Shown here: one piece after another, positions 1 through 6,800 of the stretch
How positions within the stretch are numbered: the stretch's first letter is position 1
Layout: the number at the start of each line of letters is the position of its first letter
Origin: a virus
IMG/VR virus record: IMGVR_UViG_3300027881_000012
Location: 1-64,000 of that record
Length of the DNA stretch: 64,000 nt
Reading direction: 5' to 3' (one strand)
The notes under the pieces: generated by a model
What the model saw: only the letters and a program-made list of their open reading frames with translations
What the model was told of the DNA's origin: nothing
Database searches by the model: none
Translations under genes and position numbers: made by a program

Positions 1-451
1 CGGTCACTTGCCTGTACGCTGTTTCGAATACGTCTTTGGGGCTCCATGAAATATAGCCATCCGGATATTTCACCTGGTAGCCTAACCGATCATCCCCGAT
101 AATGGCCTTGCCCTGGCTCTTTTTAAATTCAAATTCGGTCATGGGGATAGCTCTAATCAATTTTGATCCGATATACAATTTTTCCTCGCCACTGTCTAAC
201 TTTTCCTCGGCCATAGTGATCTCCTTTCTATGAGGTTTTAAACATTTACCGCAAAATTTATTTTGATGCTGCCCATCGGTGCGCCACTTGCCGCCGCAGC
301 TACAATGTATTTCCGGATCCAGAACTATATCCATCGGTAATTGATCGATGCAATCCTGGGCCAAATCAATGGCCGCCTGATAATTACCGTTTCGGATCCC
401 ATATACTATAAACTCTAAAATCCGCCTGGGTTTCATTTGAATTTGGTGCAT
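1..451 (-). CDS. Zinc-ribbon / N4 gp49-Sf6 gene66 family protein (3' end beyond window)
   Basis: Open frame running off the left edge. From an ATG at 214 the protein matches what I know of the Phage_gp49_66 family (PF13876): IGSKLIRAIPMTEFEF near the start and YPDGYISWSPKDVFETAYR at the visible end. The same frame is open upstream to an ATG at 451 and adds about 79 residues with a CxCGG...FCGKC zinc ribbon. The ATG at 214 has a strong AGGAG site, so translation may start at both positions. The ATG at 451 lies 4 bases past the stop of the preceding gene and has only a weak GGTGAT. Function is unknown. A fused or dual-start gene is likely; the C-terminus is missing. Confidence 0.75.
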   Translation of the reverse strand, partial: MHQIQMKPRRILEFIVYGIRNGNYQAAIDLAQDCIDQLPMDIVLDPEIHCSCGGKWRTDGQHQNKFCGKCLKPHRKEITMAEEKLDSGEEKLYIGSKLIRAIPMTEFEFKKSQGKAIIGDDRLGYQVKYPDGYISWSPKDVFETAYRQVT

Positions 452-455
452 CTTA

Positions 456-644
456 TCACCCTAACGCCTTGCTGGCCCGAATAGCTGCCTCCGGATCCTC
501 CGCCCGCCGCTCGGCCATCACCTTTGCATAATAATCGCCGGTCTTGCCCTGGAAAATCTCATCTCCTACCGCTGAAAACCGCCAGCGTTTCAACAATGTC
601 AAATAGCTGGCCTTATCAATAAAATCCTTTTGCTCTTTGGTCAT
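456..644 (-). CDS. Conserved small phage protein
   Basis: 62 residues starting MTKEQKDFIDKASY, with the conserved stretch LLKRWRF and GDYYAKVMAERRA. I recognise this as a widespread small phage protein of unknown role, usually encoded with the gp49/gene66 family. The ATG at 644 is chosen because GAGGGGG precedes it. An in-frame ATG at 728 adds 28 Pro/Arg-rich residues but has no clear ribosome site. Stop is 4 bases before the next start. Confidence 0.7.
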   Translation of the reverse strand: MTKEQKDFIDKASYLTLLKRWRFSAVGDEIFQGKTGDYYAKVMAERRAEDPEAAIRASKALG

Positions 645-745
645 AATTCCCCCTCGATCCCCTGGTGGATCCAAAAGATGAAATTTCGGCGGTCTGGCCG
701 GCGTCTTGGCCAGGCGCCGAGGTTTCATCTTTTTGATCTGCCAGG

Positions 746-1000
746 CTAAAAGACTCGATCATCGATTGCCGCGTGGGCCGCGCACTCTACACAAAGCTGG
801 CCGTCCGGACAAAGCCCGATAACAAGATGGTAATAGCAAAAATACCCGCCACAACCATGCTCGCCGCCGTCGTGCATCCCGCCGCACACATACGCCAGGC
901 CGCGATCAATCTGTGCGTCACAATCCTTATGATCGCACTCGGCCTCGATCGCATAGCCTACCGCTCGGCCGGCGCCGTTTGTGCAATTAGCCCACCCCAT
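746..1000 (-). CDS. Cysteine-rich putative zinc-binding phage protein
   Basis: 84 residues beginning MGWANCTNGAGRAVGY. At least eight Cys and several His are arranged in CDHKDC, YVCGGMH, HGCGGYFCYYH and LCVEC clusters, so it probably binds two or more zinc ions. The motif IDRGLAYVCGGMH is familiar from phage hypothetical proteins, but its role is unknown. The frame extends upstream to 1102; I prefer 1000 because the longer form would run over 100 bases into the preceding gene, which ends at 987. Confidence 0.65.
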   Translation of the reverse strand: MGWANCTNGAGRAVGYAIEAECDHKDCDAQIDRGLAYVCGGMHDGGEHGCGGYFCYYHLVIGLCPDGQLCVECAAHAAIDDRVF

Positions 1001-1187
1001 TTGATAGATCCGATATTTTGCCGCAGCGTTTACAATACATTTCTGAATATTTTTTGAAGCCAGCGAGGGGATCCCGCTTTGCCAGCTGCCTAATTTCTTC
1101 ATCGGGTGGGATCCCCTCGAGGCCCTTTCCGGTCCATTCGTGATCGCCTATAAGGCAAAGGAATTTGCCCCACAATTTTTTAAACAT
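987..1187 (-). CDS. Small zinc-binding protein, DUF1660-like
   Basis: 66 residues with GDHEW near the N-terminus and YCKRCGK near the C-terminus, the pattern of DUF1660-type prophage proteins that bind one zinc through a His and a CxxC pair. Function unknown. The gene starts 4 bases after the stop of the upstream gene and overlaps the next by about 14 bases, consistent with coupled translation. Confidence 0.65.
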   Translation of the reverse strand: MFKKLWGKFLCLIGDHEWTGKGLEGIPPDEEIRQLAKRDPLAGFKKYSEMYCKRCGKISDLSNGVG

Positions 1188-1190
1188 GGC

Positions 1191-1589
1191 TCACCTTTGT
1201 TGGATCGTGCTCATTATGCTGGTCTGAAAATTTTGTAAATCGTTTTGAAATTGCCAGGTTATTGCATCCATCAAAGCCGCGCCCATGCCCCTCTTGATAA
1301 TTTCTTCGATCGTTTCCGCGAGCTTATCTTTGTTTTCCTTCATATAGACATTTACGGCCGCCTGTACCTGGGGCTTTAAGATCTCGGTCAAGATGCCATG
1401 AATAAGGGGCTTTTCCTGGTGGCTGCTGTATCCATCCCGCAACTCTAAAGGCTCAAAAAATACCTTGTCCACTCCGCGCTCGATTATCTTTTTGAGCTCA
1501 TCGTCGGTCATTAGCTCCCCGATCGAATCGCGGATCCGGTCTAACATTCTATCTTCAAAACTTTTTGCTTTCTGAATTTCGCCGGCCAT
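1191..1589 (-). CDS. Conserved phage hypothetical protein, helical
   Basis: 132 residues, almost entirely predicted helix, with charged amphipathic segments: SFEDRMLDRIRDSIGELMTDDEL, a middle loop, then a C-terminal part containing FQNDLQNFQTSIMS. I recognise the general pattern from other phages (short helical proteins with RDSIGELMTD) but know no function. AAAGGAG precedes the ATG. It sits directly after a 37-residue membrane peptide gene. Confidence 0.7.
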   Translation of the reverse strand: MAGEIQKAKSFEDRMLDRIRDSIGELMTDDELKKIIERGVDKVFFEPLELRDGYSSHQEKPLIHGILTEILKPQVQAAVNVYMKENKDKLAETIEEIIKRGMGAALMDAITWQFQNDLQNFQTSIMSTIQQR

Positions 1590-1604
1590 TTAGATCTCCT
1601 TTCC

Positions 1605-1718
1605 TTATAGCCGCATCCACCAGCTCAATAAATGCGGTGTTATCCAGGCGCCAATCAAAACAGCGGCCAGGATAATTGCATAAACGAAAACGGTTGCATA
1701 CATTTTTTGCTTGGTCAT
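1605..1718 (-). CDS. 37-residue single-pass membrane peptide
   Basis: MTKQKMYATVFVYAIILAAV starts a peptide with one membrane helix (about residues 8-26), ending WWMRL. It has a GAGGAT ribosome site, and its ATG overlaps the stop of the previous gene in an ATGA junction, supporting real translation. Too short for standard gene callers. Role unknown; small holin-like or host-envelope-modifying peptides are possible. Confidence 0.6.
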   Translation of the reverse strand: MTKQKMYATVFVYAIILAAVLIGAWITPHLLSWWMRL

Positions 1719-1987
1719 TTCTTATCCTCAAAATCAAACAGAATTTGATCCGGATCATACTTCACGGTGGCATCATCCTTTACCCGCGTTTTAACAAAAT
1801 TGATCTCGGTTTTCTGGATGATCTTGCCGGCCTTATCCTGTTTAATTGTTACGCCAAAACCGATCTTGGCCTCTTTATCGCCGTTGACATACGCCTCGTC
1901 AATTTGATCCACATAATCATCAAAATACTTGCCGATCGTCGCCAGGGCATTTTCTTTAATCATGCTCATTTTCAATTTGTTGGCCAT
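1715..1987 (-). CDS. Conserved small phage protein
   Basis: 90 residues: an N-terminal helical segment (MIKENALATIGKYFDDYVDQ) followed by a beta-rich part (KIGFGVTIKQ, QKTEINFVKTRVKD) and an acidic end, FDFEDKK. The pattern is familiar from phage early regions but no function is known to me. An AGGAGGTAG ribosome site lies just upstream. Confidence 0.65.
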   Translation of the reverse strand: MANKLKMSMIKENALATIGKYFDDYVDQIDEAYVNGDKEAKIGFGVTIKQDKAGKIIQKTEINFVKTRVKDDATVKYDPDQILFDFEDKK

Positions 1988-1998
1988 CTTCTACCTCC

Positions 1999-2145
1999 TT
2001 AATAGCATTTCGTTAAAACCGCCATCGTCCATAGAATAGCTAAAATAAAAAGCACTCTGTTATCTTGCCGCCTAAATCTGCGCTGTGCTTCACCCTCTGG
2101 ACCTCTGCGTTTATAATATGCTCGTACTTTCCGCCGGCTCGCCAT
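1999..2145 (-). CDS. 48-residue basic membrane peptide
   Basis: Begins MASRRKVRAYYKRRG, a strongly basic 30-residue N-terminus, then a single hydrophobic segment VLFILAILWTMAVL. AGGAG precedes the ATG and a clean stop lies 11 bases before the next start. Positive-inside topology predicts the N-terminus in the cytoplasm. No family recognised. Confidence 0.55.
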   Translation of the reverse strand: MASRRKVRAYYKRRGPEGEAQRRFRRQDNRVLFILAILWTMAVLTKCY

Positions 2146-2155
2146 TTCTAAGCTC

Positions 2156-2362
2156 CTATTCGAATAGCTTTAATTGATCTTTGTCTTTGTCTTGTTTCTC
2201 GCGGAAGGTTATTGCCTGGGGCCCTAAGAAGATCTCAACTATCGCGCCGCATTTCCGGCACTCTAAATGCACTTCCTCGCCGCGCTTTATTTCCTGGTCA
2301 AGCTCCACAAAGGGCCGATCTTCAAGGCACTTCGGACATGGGCCAATATTCCTGGCGTTCAT
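2156..2362 (-). CDS. Small zinc-ribbon protein
   Basis: 68 residues with CPKC at residues 9-12 and CRKC at 35-38, a classic four-cysteine zinc ribbon, then a charged Lys/Asp tail (EKQDKDKDQLKLFE). Such proteins often bind nucleic acid or RNA polymerase; the specific role is unknown. Its start overlaps the stop of the upstream gene by 4 bases. Confidence 0.65.
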   Translation of the reverse strand: MNARNIGPCPKCLEDRPFVELDQEIKRGEEVHLECRKCGAIVEIFLGPQAITFREKQDKDKDQLKLFE

Positions 2363-2733
2363 CCTGGCTCGGTATCCTCGCTGGTTTCGGTTTCACCCTC
2401 GCGCCGCTCTCGATCGCCTGGGTGGTCCTCCGGATCCCGCCGCGTATCATCCGGCGCCGTTTCCGGTATTTCCTCGACGGTTTGGCCGCCGGTCAATGAT
2501 GGCCGCTCCGGTTCGGCTACGGCGCTAATCGATTTATTGCACTCATAAAAGGCCTTTTCGTATCCCTGGGGATCCGCCAGGTACTTTTTAAGATCGATTA
2601 GCATCCTGGCCGGCGTCGAATAAGACAAGCGAGCGCAGCCCACATTGACAATGCAGCCACCATTTACCGTCGGAATGATCTTAATGTCATACGGAAAGGC
2701 CAGCTCCAATTTGATCTCTTTTTTAGAGGTCAT
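2359..2733 (-). CDS. Phage hypothetical protein with acidic disordered tail
   Basis: 124 residues from the ATG at 2733 (MTSKKEIKLELAFPYDIK), chosen because GGAGGG precedes it; the frame is open far upstream but antiparallel to other signals. Residues 1-65 look folded and beta-rich (IIPTVNGGCIVNVGC), and the last 50 residues are Glu/Asp/Pro/Arg-rich and probably disordered. No family recognised. It overlaps the Tad1-like gene by 11 bases, so the two are probably co-translated. Confidence 0.6.
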   Translation of the reverse strand: MTSKKEIKLELAFPYDIKIIPTVNGGCIVNVGCARLSYSTPARMLIDLKKYLADPQGYEKAFYECNKSISAVAEPERPSLTGGQTVEEIPETAPDDTRRDPEDHPGDRERREGETETSEDTEPG

Positions 2734-3109
2734 GGGTGCCCTCCGTTCCCCGCGCCTCTCGGCCGGCGGTCCTGGTTTCAAGTGCGTAAAGCGCATCCTG
2801 TAAGTGTAAGAGGGCGGTCGCGTTCTCATCACACTTAAATTTAGATTTTTGATAAAACTGGATCCGATCGATAGCCGCAAAAATGATCTTCTCGACAAAG
2901 GCGCCGTTGGGGATCCGCCGATCTTTGCCGCGCCCCAGGGGCCCCATCTGCCATGAAATGTTAAAGCCCAGGCCGCTTGATACTCCGCCGGCCGGATTTT
3001 CGTCACTATCTACCCAATGCTCGCTAAAAAAATCCATCGGCGCCACTGCCATTTTTGCCAGGTCTTTTTCGGTGGTTTCAATTCCTGGTCGTTCTTCTTC
3101 ATTAATCAT
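2723..3109 (-). CDS. tad1: Tad1-like anti-Thoeris / anti-CBASS signal sponge
   Basis: 128 residues. The C-terminal half matches the Tad1 family as I remember it: PNGAFVEKIIFAAIDRIQFY (68-87), then CDENATALLHLQDALYALET (93-112), then REARGTEGTH, an antiparallel helical hairpin with the family's terminal E/RxxGxEGT signature. The middle, SSGLGFNISWQMGPLGRG, would be the beta segment. Known Tad1 proteins are 110-150 residues, oligomerise, and trap the 1''-3' gcADPR signal of Thoeris and some cyclic nucleotides of CBASS. The N-terminal 40 residues are variable. It lies in the early gene block, as expected for an anti-defence gene. The fold assignment is fairly secure; ligand specificity is inference. 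Confidence 0.75.
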   Translation of the reverse strand: MINEEERPGIETTEKDLAKMAVAPMDFFSEHWVDSDENPAGGVSSGLGFNISWQMGPLGRGKDRRIPNGAFVEKIIFAAIDRIQFYQKSKFKCDENATALLHLQDALYALETRTAGREARGTEGTHDL

Positions 3110-3603
3110 CTTTTAGGATCTCCTTTCCTTTTGTAAAATAATAATTCTGTACTACAACCCAATACCTTTGCCCATTCTTCTCGCGTTTTAGGGCTCAGAT
3201 CGCGCCGGCCCCAAATAACTTTTGAAATAATGGACTCATCTACCTTGATCGCCTGTGCAAAATCAGACGATGTTCCAAATTTTTCTATGATTTTTATCCT
3301 TAACATTAAACGCGGTGGCATGCCCTTTTTCCGCCGGTTTCTCCTTTTAAGGTCTTTTTCTATTATGTGTGACCACAAAGCTAATTTGCCTATATCTGGC
3401 AGGCTCTTTGGCTGTTCGGTCAACTCATCTAAAAACTGCATAACACAATCAAGCGCCTCTAAGTGGCTCGGATCCAGGCCCTCATATTTCTGTGGTTCAC
3501 CCTCATCAAGCGCCTGGTGTACTCCCTCGAGATAGCCGCTTAACCAAAAATGGATTTGCCGGATCGATTCTTTAATCGTATCATCAATGGGCATTTGCAT
3601 CAT
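3106..3603 (-). CDS. XRE-family helix-turn-helix regulator
   Basis: 165 residues. Residues 102-155 form a Cro/CI-type helix-turn-helix (EKFGTSSDFAQAIKVDESII, then KVIWGRRDLSPKTREEWAKV). The N-terminal 90 residues are helical with no recognised domain and may mediate dimerisation. GCGAGGAT precedes the double ATG. It ends in a 4-base overlap with the Tad1-like gene, so it may be a local regulator of that operon; targets are unknown. Confidence 0.75.
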   Translation of the reverse strand: MMQMPIDDTIKESIRQIHFWLSGYLEGVHQALDEGEPQKYEGLDPSHLEALDCVMQFLDELTEQPKSLPDIGKLALWSHIIEKDLKRRNRRKKGMPPRLMLRIKIIEKFGTSSDFAQAIKVDESIISKVIWGRRDLSPKTREEWAKVLGCSTELLFYKRKGDPKR

Positions 3604-3628
3604 TTTAGCAATCCTCGCTATTTATTCA

Positions 3629-3964
3629 TTAATTTATGGACTTCTCGCTGCCAATAATCGCGCTGGTTTTGGCATTGTTTAGATCGAGCCTGGCCGGCTG
3701 GTCGCCTGGGTTTCTCGCGCTGACGGCCGTTAATTCCTCAACTTTTTGCTGCCAATACCATAGCTGCTGCTGTGCCGCGCTGGTCTGTTGCGTTTTCTGG
3801 ATCTGGATCATTTGTTTTTGTAGGTCCGAGATCCAGAGCTCGGCCACTTCTCGAGTCGCGTATCTATCATCGATGCCCCAGGCCACACCGAGCAGGGCCG
3901 ATACGCCTAAAATAACCGCCGAAACTTGCTTGAATCTTCCATTGAAACTGGATTTTTTAATCAT
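3629..3964 (-). CDS. Membrane-anchored coiled-coil protein
   Basis: 111 residues. A basic start (MIKKSSFNGRFK) is followed by one hydrophobic segment (about 14-30, VSAVILGVSALLGVAWG) and then a Gln-rich coiled coil (ISDLQKQMIQIQKTQQ...). The topology resembles inner-membrane spanins (Rz) or small holin-associated proteins, but no partner outer-membrane gene is adjacent, so this is only a possibility. GGAGC ribosome site. Confidence 0.55.
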   Translation of the reverse strand: MIKKSSFNGRFKQVSAVILGVSALLGVAWGIDDRYATREVAELWISDLQKQMIQIQKTQQTSAAQQQLWYWQQKVEELTAVSARNPGDQPARLDLNNAKTSAIIGSEKSIN

Positions 3965-4170
3965 GTTTTGCTCCTTTCGAATTCTTCCCTTAGAAGTTTT
4001 AAAACACGATCCAGCTCCTTTGGATCACAATATGGGTGAAACTTCCTCCTGTGTCGTAAAATTAGATAGATAGCTGCTATATTTAAGATCTCGGCCTTTT
4101 TGCCTTGCCCTGCTATTACCTTATCCGATTTATCCGCGAAATCCTTAACAGCCTCGCCTATTAGGTCCAT
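3961..4170 (-). CDS. Small hypothetical phage protein
   Basis: 69 residues, helical: a charged N-terminus, a central AAIYLILRHRRKF segment and a C-terminal KELDRVLKLLREEFERS helix. It ends in an ATGA-type overlap with the membrane-anchored coiled-coil gene. There is no clear ribosome site ahead of the ATG at 4170, so the start is uncertain. No family recognised. Confidence 0.5.
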   Translation of the reverse strand: MDLIGEAVKDFADKSDKVIAGQGKKAEILNIAAIYLILRHRRKFHPYCDPKELDRVLKLLREEFERSKT

Positions 4171-4212
4171 GCTTTGTTGAATTTCGCAGACCGCGAGCTC
4201 TACTTTCTTATC

Positions 4213-4290
4213 TCAGAGATCTAAGACGGTCCGGATAATCTCATCGAGCGTTGATATTTTCCTGGGCCGCCCTGGTCCGCGCTTTTTCAA
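4213..4290 (-). CDS. Possible 25-residue AT-hook-like peptide (TTG start)
   Basis: A frame overlapping the stop of the upstream gene reads (TTG)KKRGPGRPRKISTLDEII and stops after 25 codons. RGPGRPRK resembles an AT-hook. It may be a remnant of a longer DNA-binding protein, since the homologous frame ends abruptly at a TGA. No independent support. Confidence 0.25.
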   Translation of the reverse strand: MKKRGPGRPRKISTLDEIIRTVLDL

Positions 4291-4844
4291 TCTAATCCCC
4301 AATAGGCAATATAGGCCGGTATATTCTCGGGGATCGGCTCATAAAGCGACGTAAACCCCTTGTGGCATTTTTTATTTTTATAGCGTACAGCCTTTATAAA
4401 TCTAGCAATCGCCGGCCGGCCGGCCTCTGTGTTGTCCGGTGACTCCTGGCTAAATCGCCAGGTTGGGCCAGTGGCCCTGCCCTCTTTTGGTGGTTCGATG
4501 CCCTGGGCCTTTAACCAATTCATTATATCCTCGGACGTAAAATTCTCACCTGGAAAAGCCCGCATGTATCTAATCGCGCCCTTTTTATATTCTTTGTTCC
4601 AAACCTTGTTTATCACTTTGCGGTCCTGGGCATTTTGGGCCCTCATTCCATCCTTGTCCGCATAATAATAACCGTCTTTATGAATATCGCCGTCTTTCCT
4701 TTTGCCATCATCCCCGAATAGGCCTCTTTGTTTTCCCATGCCGGCCCTATCTCTATGACATTTGCATGAGCATGAAACGCGATCTGTTAATCTTTTATCA
4801 ACCGCGCAGCGCCAGGCATCTGAAAATTTACAATCACAATCCAT
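4287..4844 (-). CDS. Hypothetical protein with Cys-rich N-terminus
   Basis: 185 residues. The first 30 hold six Cys and a His (MDCDCKF..C..CSCKCH), a probable metal site. The rest is a folded basic domain with GENFTSEDIMNWLKAQGIEP (helical, winged-helix-like appearance) and GPTWRFSQ. AGGAGG lies five bases before the ATG, which settles the start. No family recognised; DNA binding is a guess. Confidence 0.6.
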   Translation of the reverse strand: MDCDCKFSDAWRCAVDKRLTDRVSCSCKCHRDRAGMGKQRGLFGDDGKRKDGDIHKDGYYYADKDGMRAQNAQDRKVINKVWNKEYKKGAIRYMRAFPGENFTSEDIMNWLKAQGIEPPKEGRATGPTWRFSQESPDNTEAGRPAIARFIKAVRYKNKKCHKGFTSLYEPIPENIPAYIAYWGLD

Positions 4845-4857
4845 AGCAACCTCCTGG

Positions 4858-5223
4858 TTATTTATGTACCCAACACTGAAATTTCTTTTTATAAACCAAC
4901 TTGCCGTATTCTGCTATATTATCCCACACCCCAGGATCCGGATGAAACCAATTACCGCAGCGTTCATATTTTTGAGTGATCTCGCTACACTGAACATAAT
5001 AACCGCCCTCTCGATATTTTTCAAAAGCCCTTAAAGCCTCTACGCTTACGCCGTTAGCCTCGGCCTCCCAGGCCTCCGGATCCCTGGCGTACTTAATCAG
5101 TTCTTGTGGTGAGATATACCGAAAACCGCCATCGGTGCATGGCACCGTATATTCAGAGAATTTTGAATAATAATCTAAAACCTTCAAATCGCTCTTTCTG
5201 CGCATCCGTATTTTATCGGCCAT
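4858..5223 (-). CDS. Hypothetical phage protein
   Basis: 121 residues with a basic start (MADKIRMRRKSDLK), then ISPQELIKYARDPEAWEAEA and a C-terminal part with three Cys and aromatic residues (CGNWFHPDPGVWD). Strong AGGAGG site. No family recognised. It sits between the NlpC/P60 hydrolase gene and the Cys-rich 185-residue gene in the same transcript. Confidence 0.6.
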   Translation of the reverse strand: MADKIRMRRKSDLKVLDYYSKFSEYTVPCTDGGFRYISPQELIKYARDPEAWEAEANGVSVEALRAFEKYREGGYYVQCSEITQKYERCGNWFHPDPGVWDNIAEYGKLVYKKKFQCWVHK

Positions 5224-5237
5224 TTCAACCTCCTGGT

Positions 5238-5672
5238 TTATCTAAACGGATCCAAATAGCCGGCCAGGCGGTCTTTTCTAATCGGCCGGACCTTGATAAA
5301 GGCGTTTGACTTGCTGGCTGCCTCAAAGCTGGTTGTCTTAGATCCGCCGCCGCTCGCTCCGATCGTGCGCTTGCTATCGAGGCAAAATTCAACATGAATA
5401 ATCCGGTCTTTGGCTTTGTTCCACCAAAAAGCCAGGCATCCAAGTTGAGGCTCGGCCCTTTCTTTGCCGGCGAATTCATCCCATAAATGGTGGGCGGTAT
5501 AATCGCCGGACCTGGGCAGGCGCCCGACTGATTTGAGGATTTCGATTATATAGCCGCTGCAATCAAAGCCTGTGCCTGGATCATCGCCGCCCCATCTGTA
5601 AGGCAGGCCGTGTAATGACATAGCCACTTCCCGAGCTAATTTTAAATCTGAAATTAATTCATGGTTTTCCAT
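5238..5672 (-). CDS. NlpC/P60-family peptidoglycan peptidase
   Basis: 144 residues covering a complete NlpC/P60 fold. YRWGGDDPGTGFDCSGY carries the catalytic Cys38, and IIHVEF carries the His93 expected second in the triad. These enzymes cut peptide cross-links in the cell wall. No signal peptide is present, so export would need a holin or delivery in the virion. It could be the endolysin (a holin-type gene lies at the other end of the window) or a tail-associated hydrolase; its early-block position leaves this open. Confidence 0.85.
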   Translation of the reverse strand: MENHELISDLKLAREVAMSLHGLPYRWGGDDPGTGFDCSGYIIEILKSVGRLPRSGDYTAHHLWDEFAGKERAEPQLGCLAFWWNKAKDRIIHVEFCLDSKRTIGASGGGSKTTSFEAASKSNAFIKVRPIRKDRLAGYLDPFR

Positions 5673-5859
5673 CTTTAACCTCCCATGTTATTCGGCCGTT
5701 TTCTGTTTTGATCGAGCCCTTGCCGCCGATATAGGGCCCCTCTTGTTCAAGATAAGCGAGATGATTTTCTATTATTCTCTTAAATTTATCCGTTAAAAAT
5801 TCTTGATCGCCGCCATAGTCTACTTTGTATTCAACATTTAAAATTCTAATCAGGCTCAT
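5659..5859 (-). CDS. Small hypothetical phage protein
   Basis: 66 residues: beta-type N-terminus (MSLIRILNVEYKVDY), central helix (FLTDKFKRIIENHLAYLEQ) and a short C-terminal beta strand (GRITWEVKDGKP). GGAG ribosome site. Overlaps the genes on both sides by 13-14 bases. No family recognised. Confidence 0.6.
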   Translation of the reverse strand: MSLIRILNVEYKVDYGGDQEFLTDKFKRIIENHLAYLEQEGPYIGGKGSIKTENGRITWEVKDGKP

Positions 5860-6082
5860 CTTTTTGTTTCTCCGCTATCACTTTGGCCATAGCGGCCTTA
5901 TATGATTTATCAATTATCGCCTGCTCGCGCTGTACCCAGGCGATAAGCTCGCCGGCAAATTTTGGGTTTTTCTCTTTTATCGTTTCGGCGTATGTAAGCA
6001 TGGCCAGCCGGCTTGCCGATCCGAATAGATCGTTACTGGCCGGTTTTAAAACAAAATATTTCATAACTAAGGCGTCGCTCAT
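5846..6082 (-). CDS. Conserved small phage protein
   Basis: 78 residues. The stretch MKYFVLKPASNDLFGSASRL and AMLTYAETIKEKNPKFAGEL is a pattern I recognise from many phage early regions (xYFVLKPxGxDxYxxASRxAMxxYA). Function unknown. An internal Met at residue 8 could be the true start. Four-base overlap with the upstream gene. Confidence 0.65.
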   Translation of the reverse strand: MSDALVMKYFVLKPASNDLFGSASRLAMLTYAETIKEKNPKFAGELIAWVQREQAIIDKSYKAAMAKVIAEKQKDEPD

Positions 6083-6312
6083 TTGTTTATCCCCGCCTCT
6101 AAATGTTTAAGCGCATCGTCCAGGGCCTCGCGGTATCCTTTGCCGATACGCTGATAAAGTGCCCGCTGCATATCGTTTGGTAAAAACCGATAGCATCTAT
6201 AACAAAGCGATTTCATCTCCTTTTTGTAGCTGTCGCAGCCTGGGCACTCGTTTGATTTTAACGATTTTAGGTAAAAAGCGTTGTCGTTTGCTCTTGGTAA
6301 TCCATCGGCCAT
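6079..6312 (-). CDS. Small zinc-finger protein
   Basis: 77 residues with CPGC (23-26) and CYRC (37-40) followed by a helical FLPNDMQRALYQRIGKGYRE segment. The arrangement is that of a small treble-clef or zinc ribbon with a basic helix, common in phage early regions. Role unknown; nucleic-acid binding is plausible. Confidence 0.65.
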   Translation of the reverse strand: MADGLPRANDNAFYLKSLKSNECPGCDSYKKEMKSLCYRCYRFLPNDMQRALYQRIGKGYREALDDALKHLEAGINK

Positions 6313-6325
6313 TACCGGCCTCCTT

Positions 6326-6571
6326 TCAAATCCGCTCTATGCCCATAACGCATAAACTATTAGGCAATCCGAATTCGCCTTTTAAGAAATAAGTCACTTC
6401 TACCGCTACCTTGCGGCCGGTGTACCGCTCGGTTTCATTGTTCCATTCTCTTAAAACCAATACATCTTGCACGTTAAAATCTCGATCATCCTCGCGTACA
6501 TCAAATTTCTTAATGCCGGCAAAGATCGATTGAAAAGACTCTGGCCATGTTTTAAGTGTGTGGATTTCCAT
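6326..6571 (-). CDS. DUF3850 (ASCH/PUA-like) protein
   Basis: 81 residues from the ATG at 6571, which has a GGAGGAT site. HTLKTWPESFQSIFAGIKKF, EDDRDFNVQDVLVLREW and YTGRKVAVEVTYFL match the DUF3850 family (PF12961), an ASCH/PUA-like beta barrel thought to bind RNA or modified nucleotides. The ORF is open upstream to 6772 but that part overlaps the previous gene. The family is common in phages; its cellular target is unknown. Confidence 0.8.
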   Translation of the reverse strand: MEIHTLKTWPESFQSIFAGIKKFDVREDDRDFNVQDVLVLREWNNETERYTGRKVAVEVTYFLKGEFGLPNSLCVMGIERI

Positions 6572-6800
6572 TTTTATGATCCTCCATAGCTTGATTGAGA
6601 AAACTGTTAATATCTTCCAGGCATCCCTTATTAAAAATTGTTGCTGGCCTCGGATAAAAGCAATACTGGCGCCAGGGCCCATACCATTTGACGGTCCCGA
6701 GTTGAGCGCCGTAATCACGGTTGTTATGGCAAAACCAAGTTTTTGTTTTAGGATTGTCCGGACCAGGTTCAAAATGAATATACTGATATTTGGTTTTCAT
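6552..6800 (-). CDS. Conserved phage protein with WYGPWRQYCFYP motif
   Basis: 82 residues from MKTKYQYIHFEPG; the ATG overlaps the stop of the upstream gene (TAATG). The block KTKTWFCHNN...LGTVKWYGPWRQYCFYP is strongly conserved in phage and prophage proteins that I remember as unnamed. Aromatic-rich compact beta domain. Overlaps the DUF3850 gene by 20 bases. Function unknown. Confidence 0.7.
   Translation of the reverse strand: MKTKYQYIHFEPGPDNPKTKTWFCHNNRDYGAQLGTVKWYGPWRQYCFYPRPATIFNKGCLEDINSFLNQAMEDHKNGNPHT

Noticed and set aside
773-1057. 94-codon plus-strand frame
   Set aside because: Antisense to the Cys-rich minus-strand gene, whose product has a recognised phage pattern.
1555-1758. 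67-codon minus-strand frame
   Set aside because: Overlaps two better-supported genes and a 37-residue membrane peptide in another frame; no protein features.
5225-5479. 84-codon minus-strand frame inside the NlpC/P60 gene
   Set aside because: Different frame from a gene with full catalytic motifs; Ala/Ser/Arg noise.
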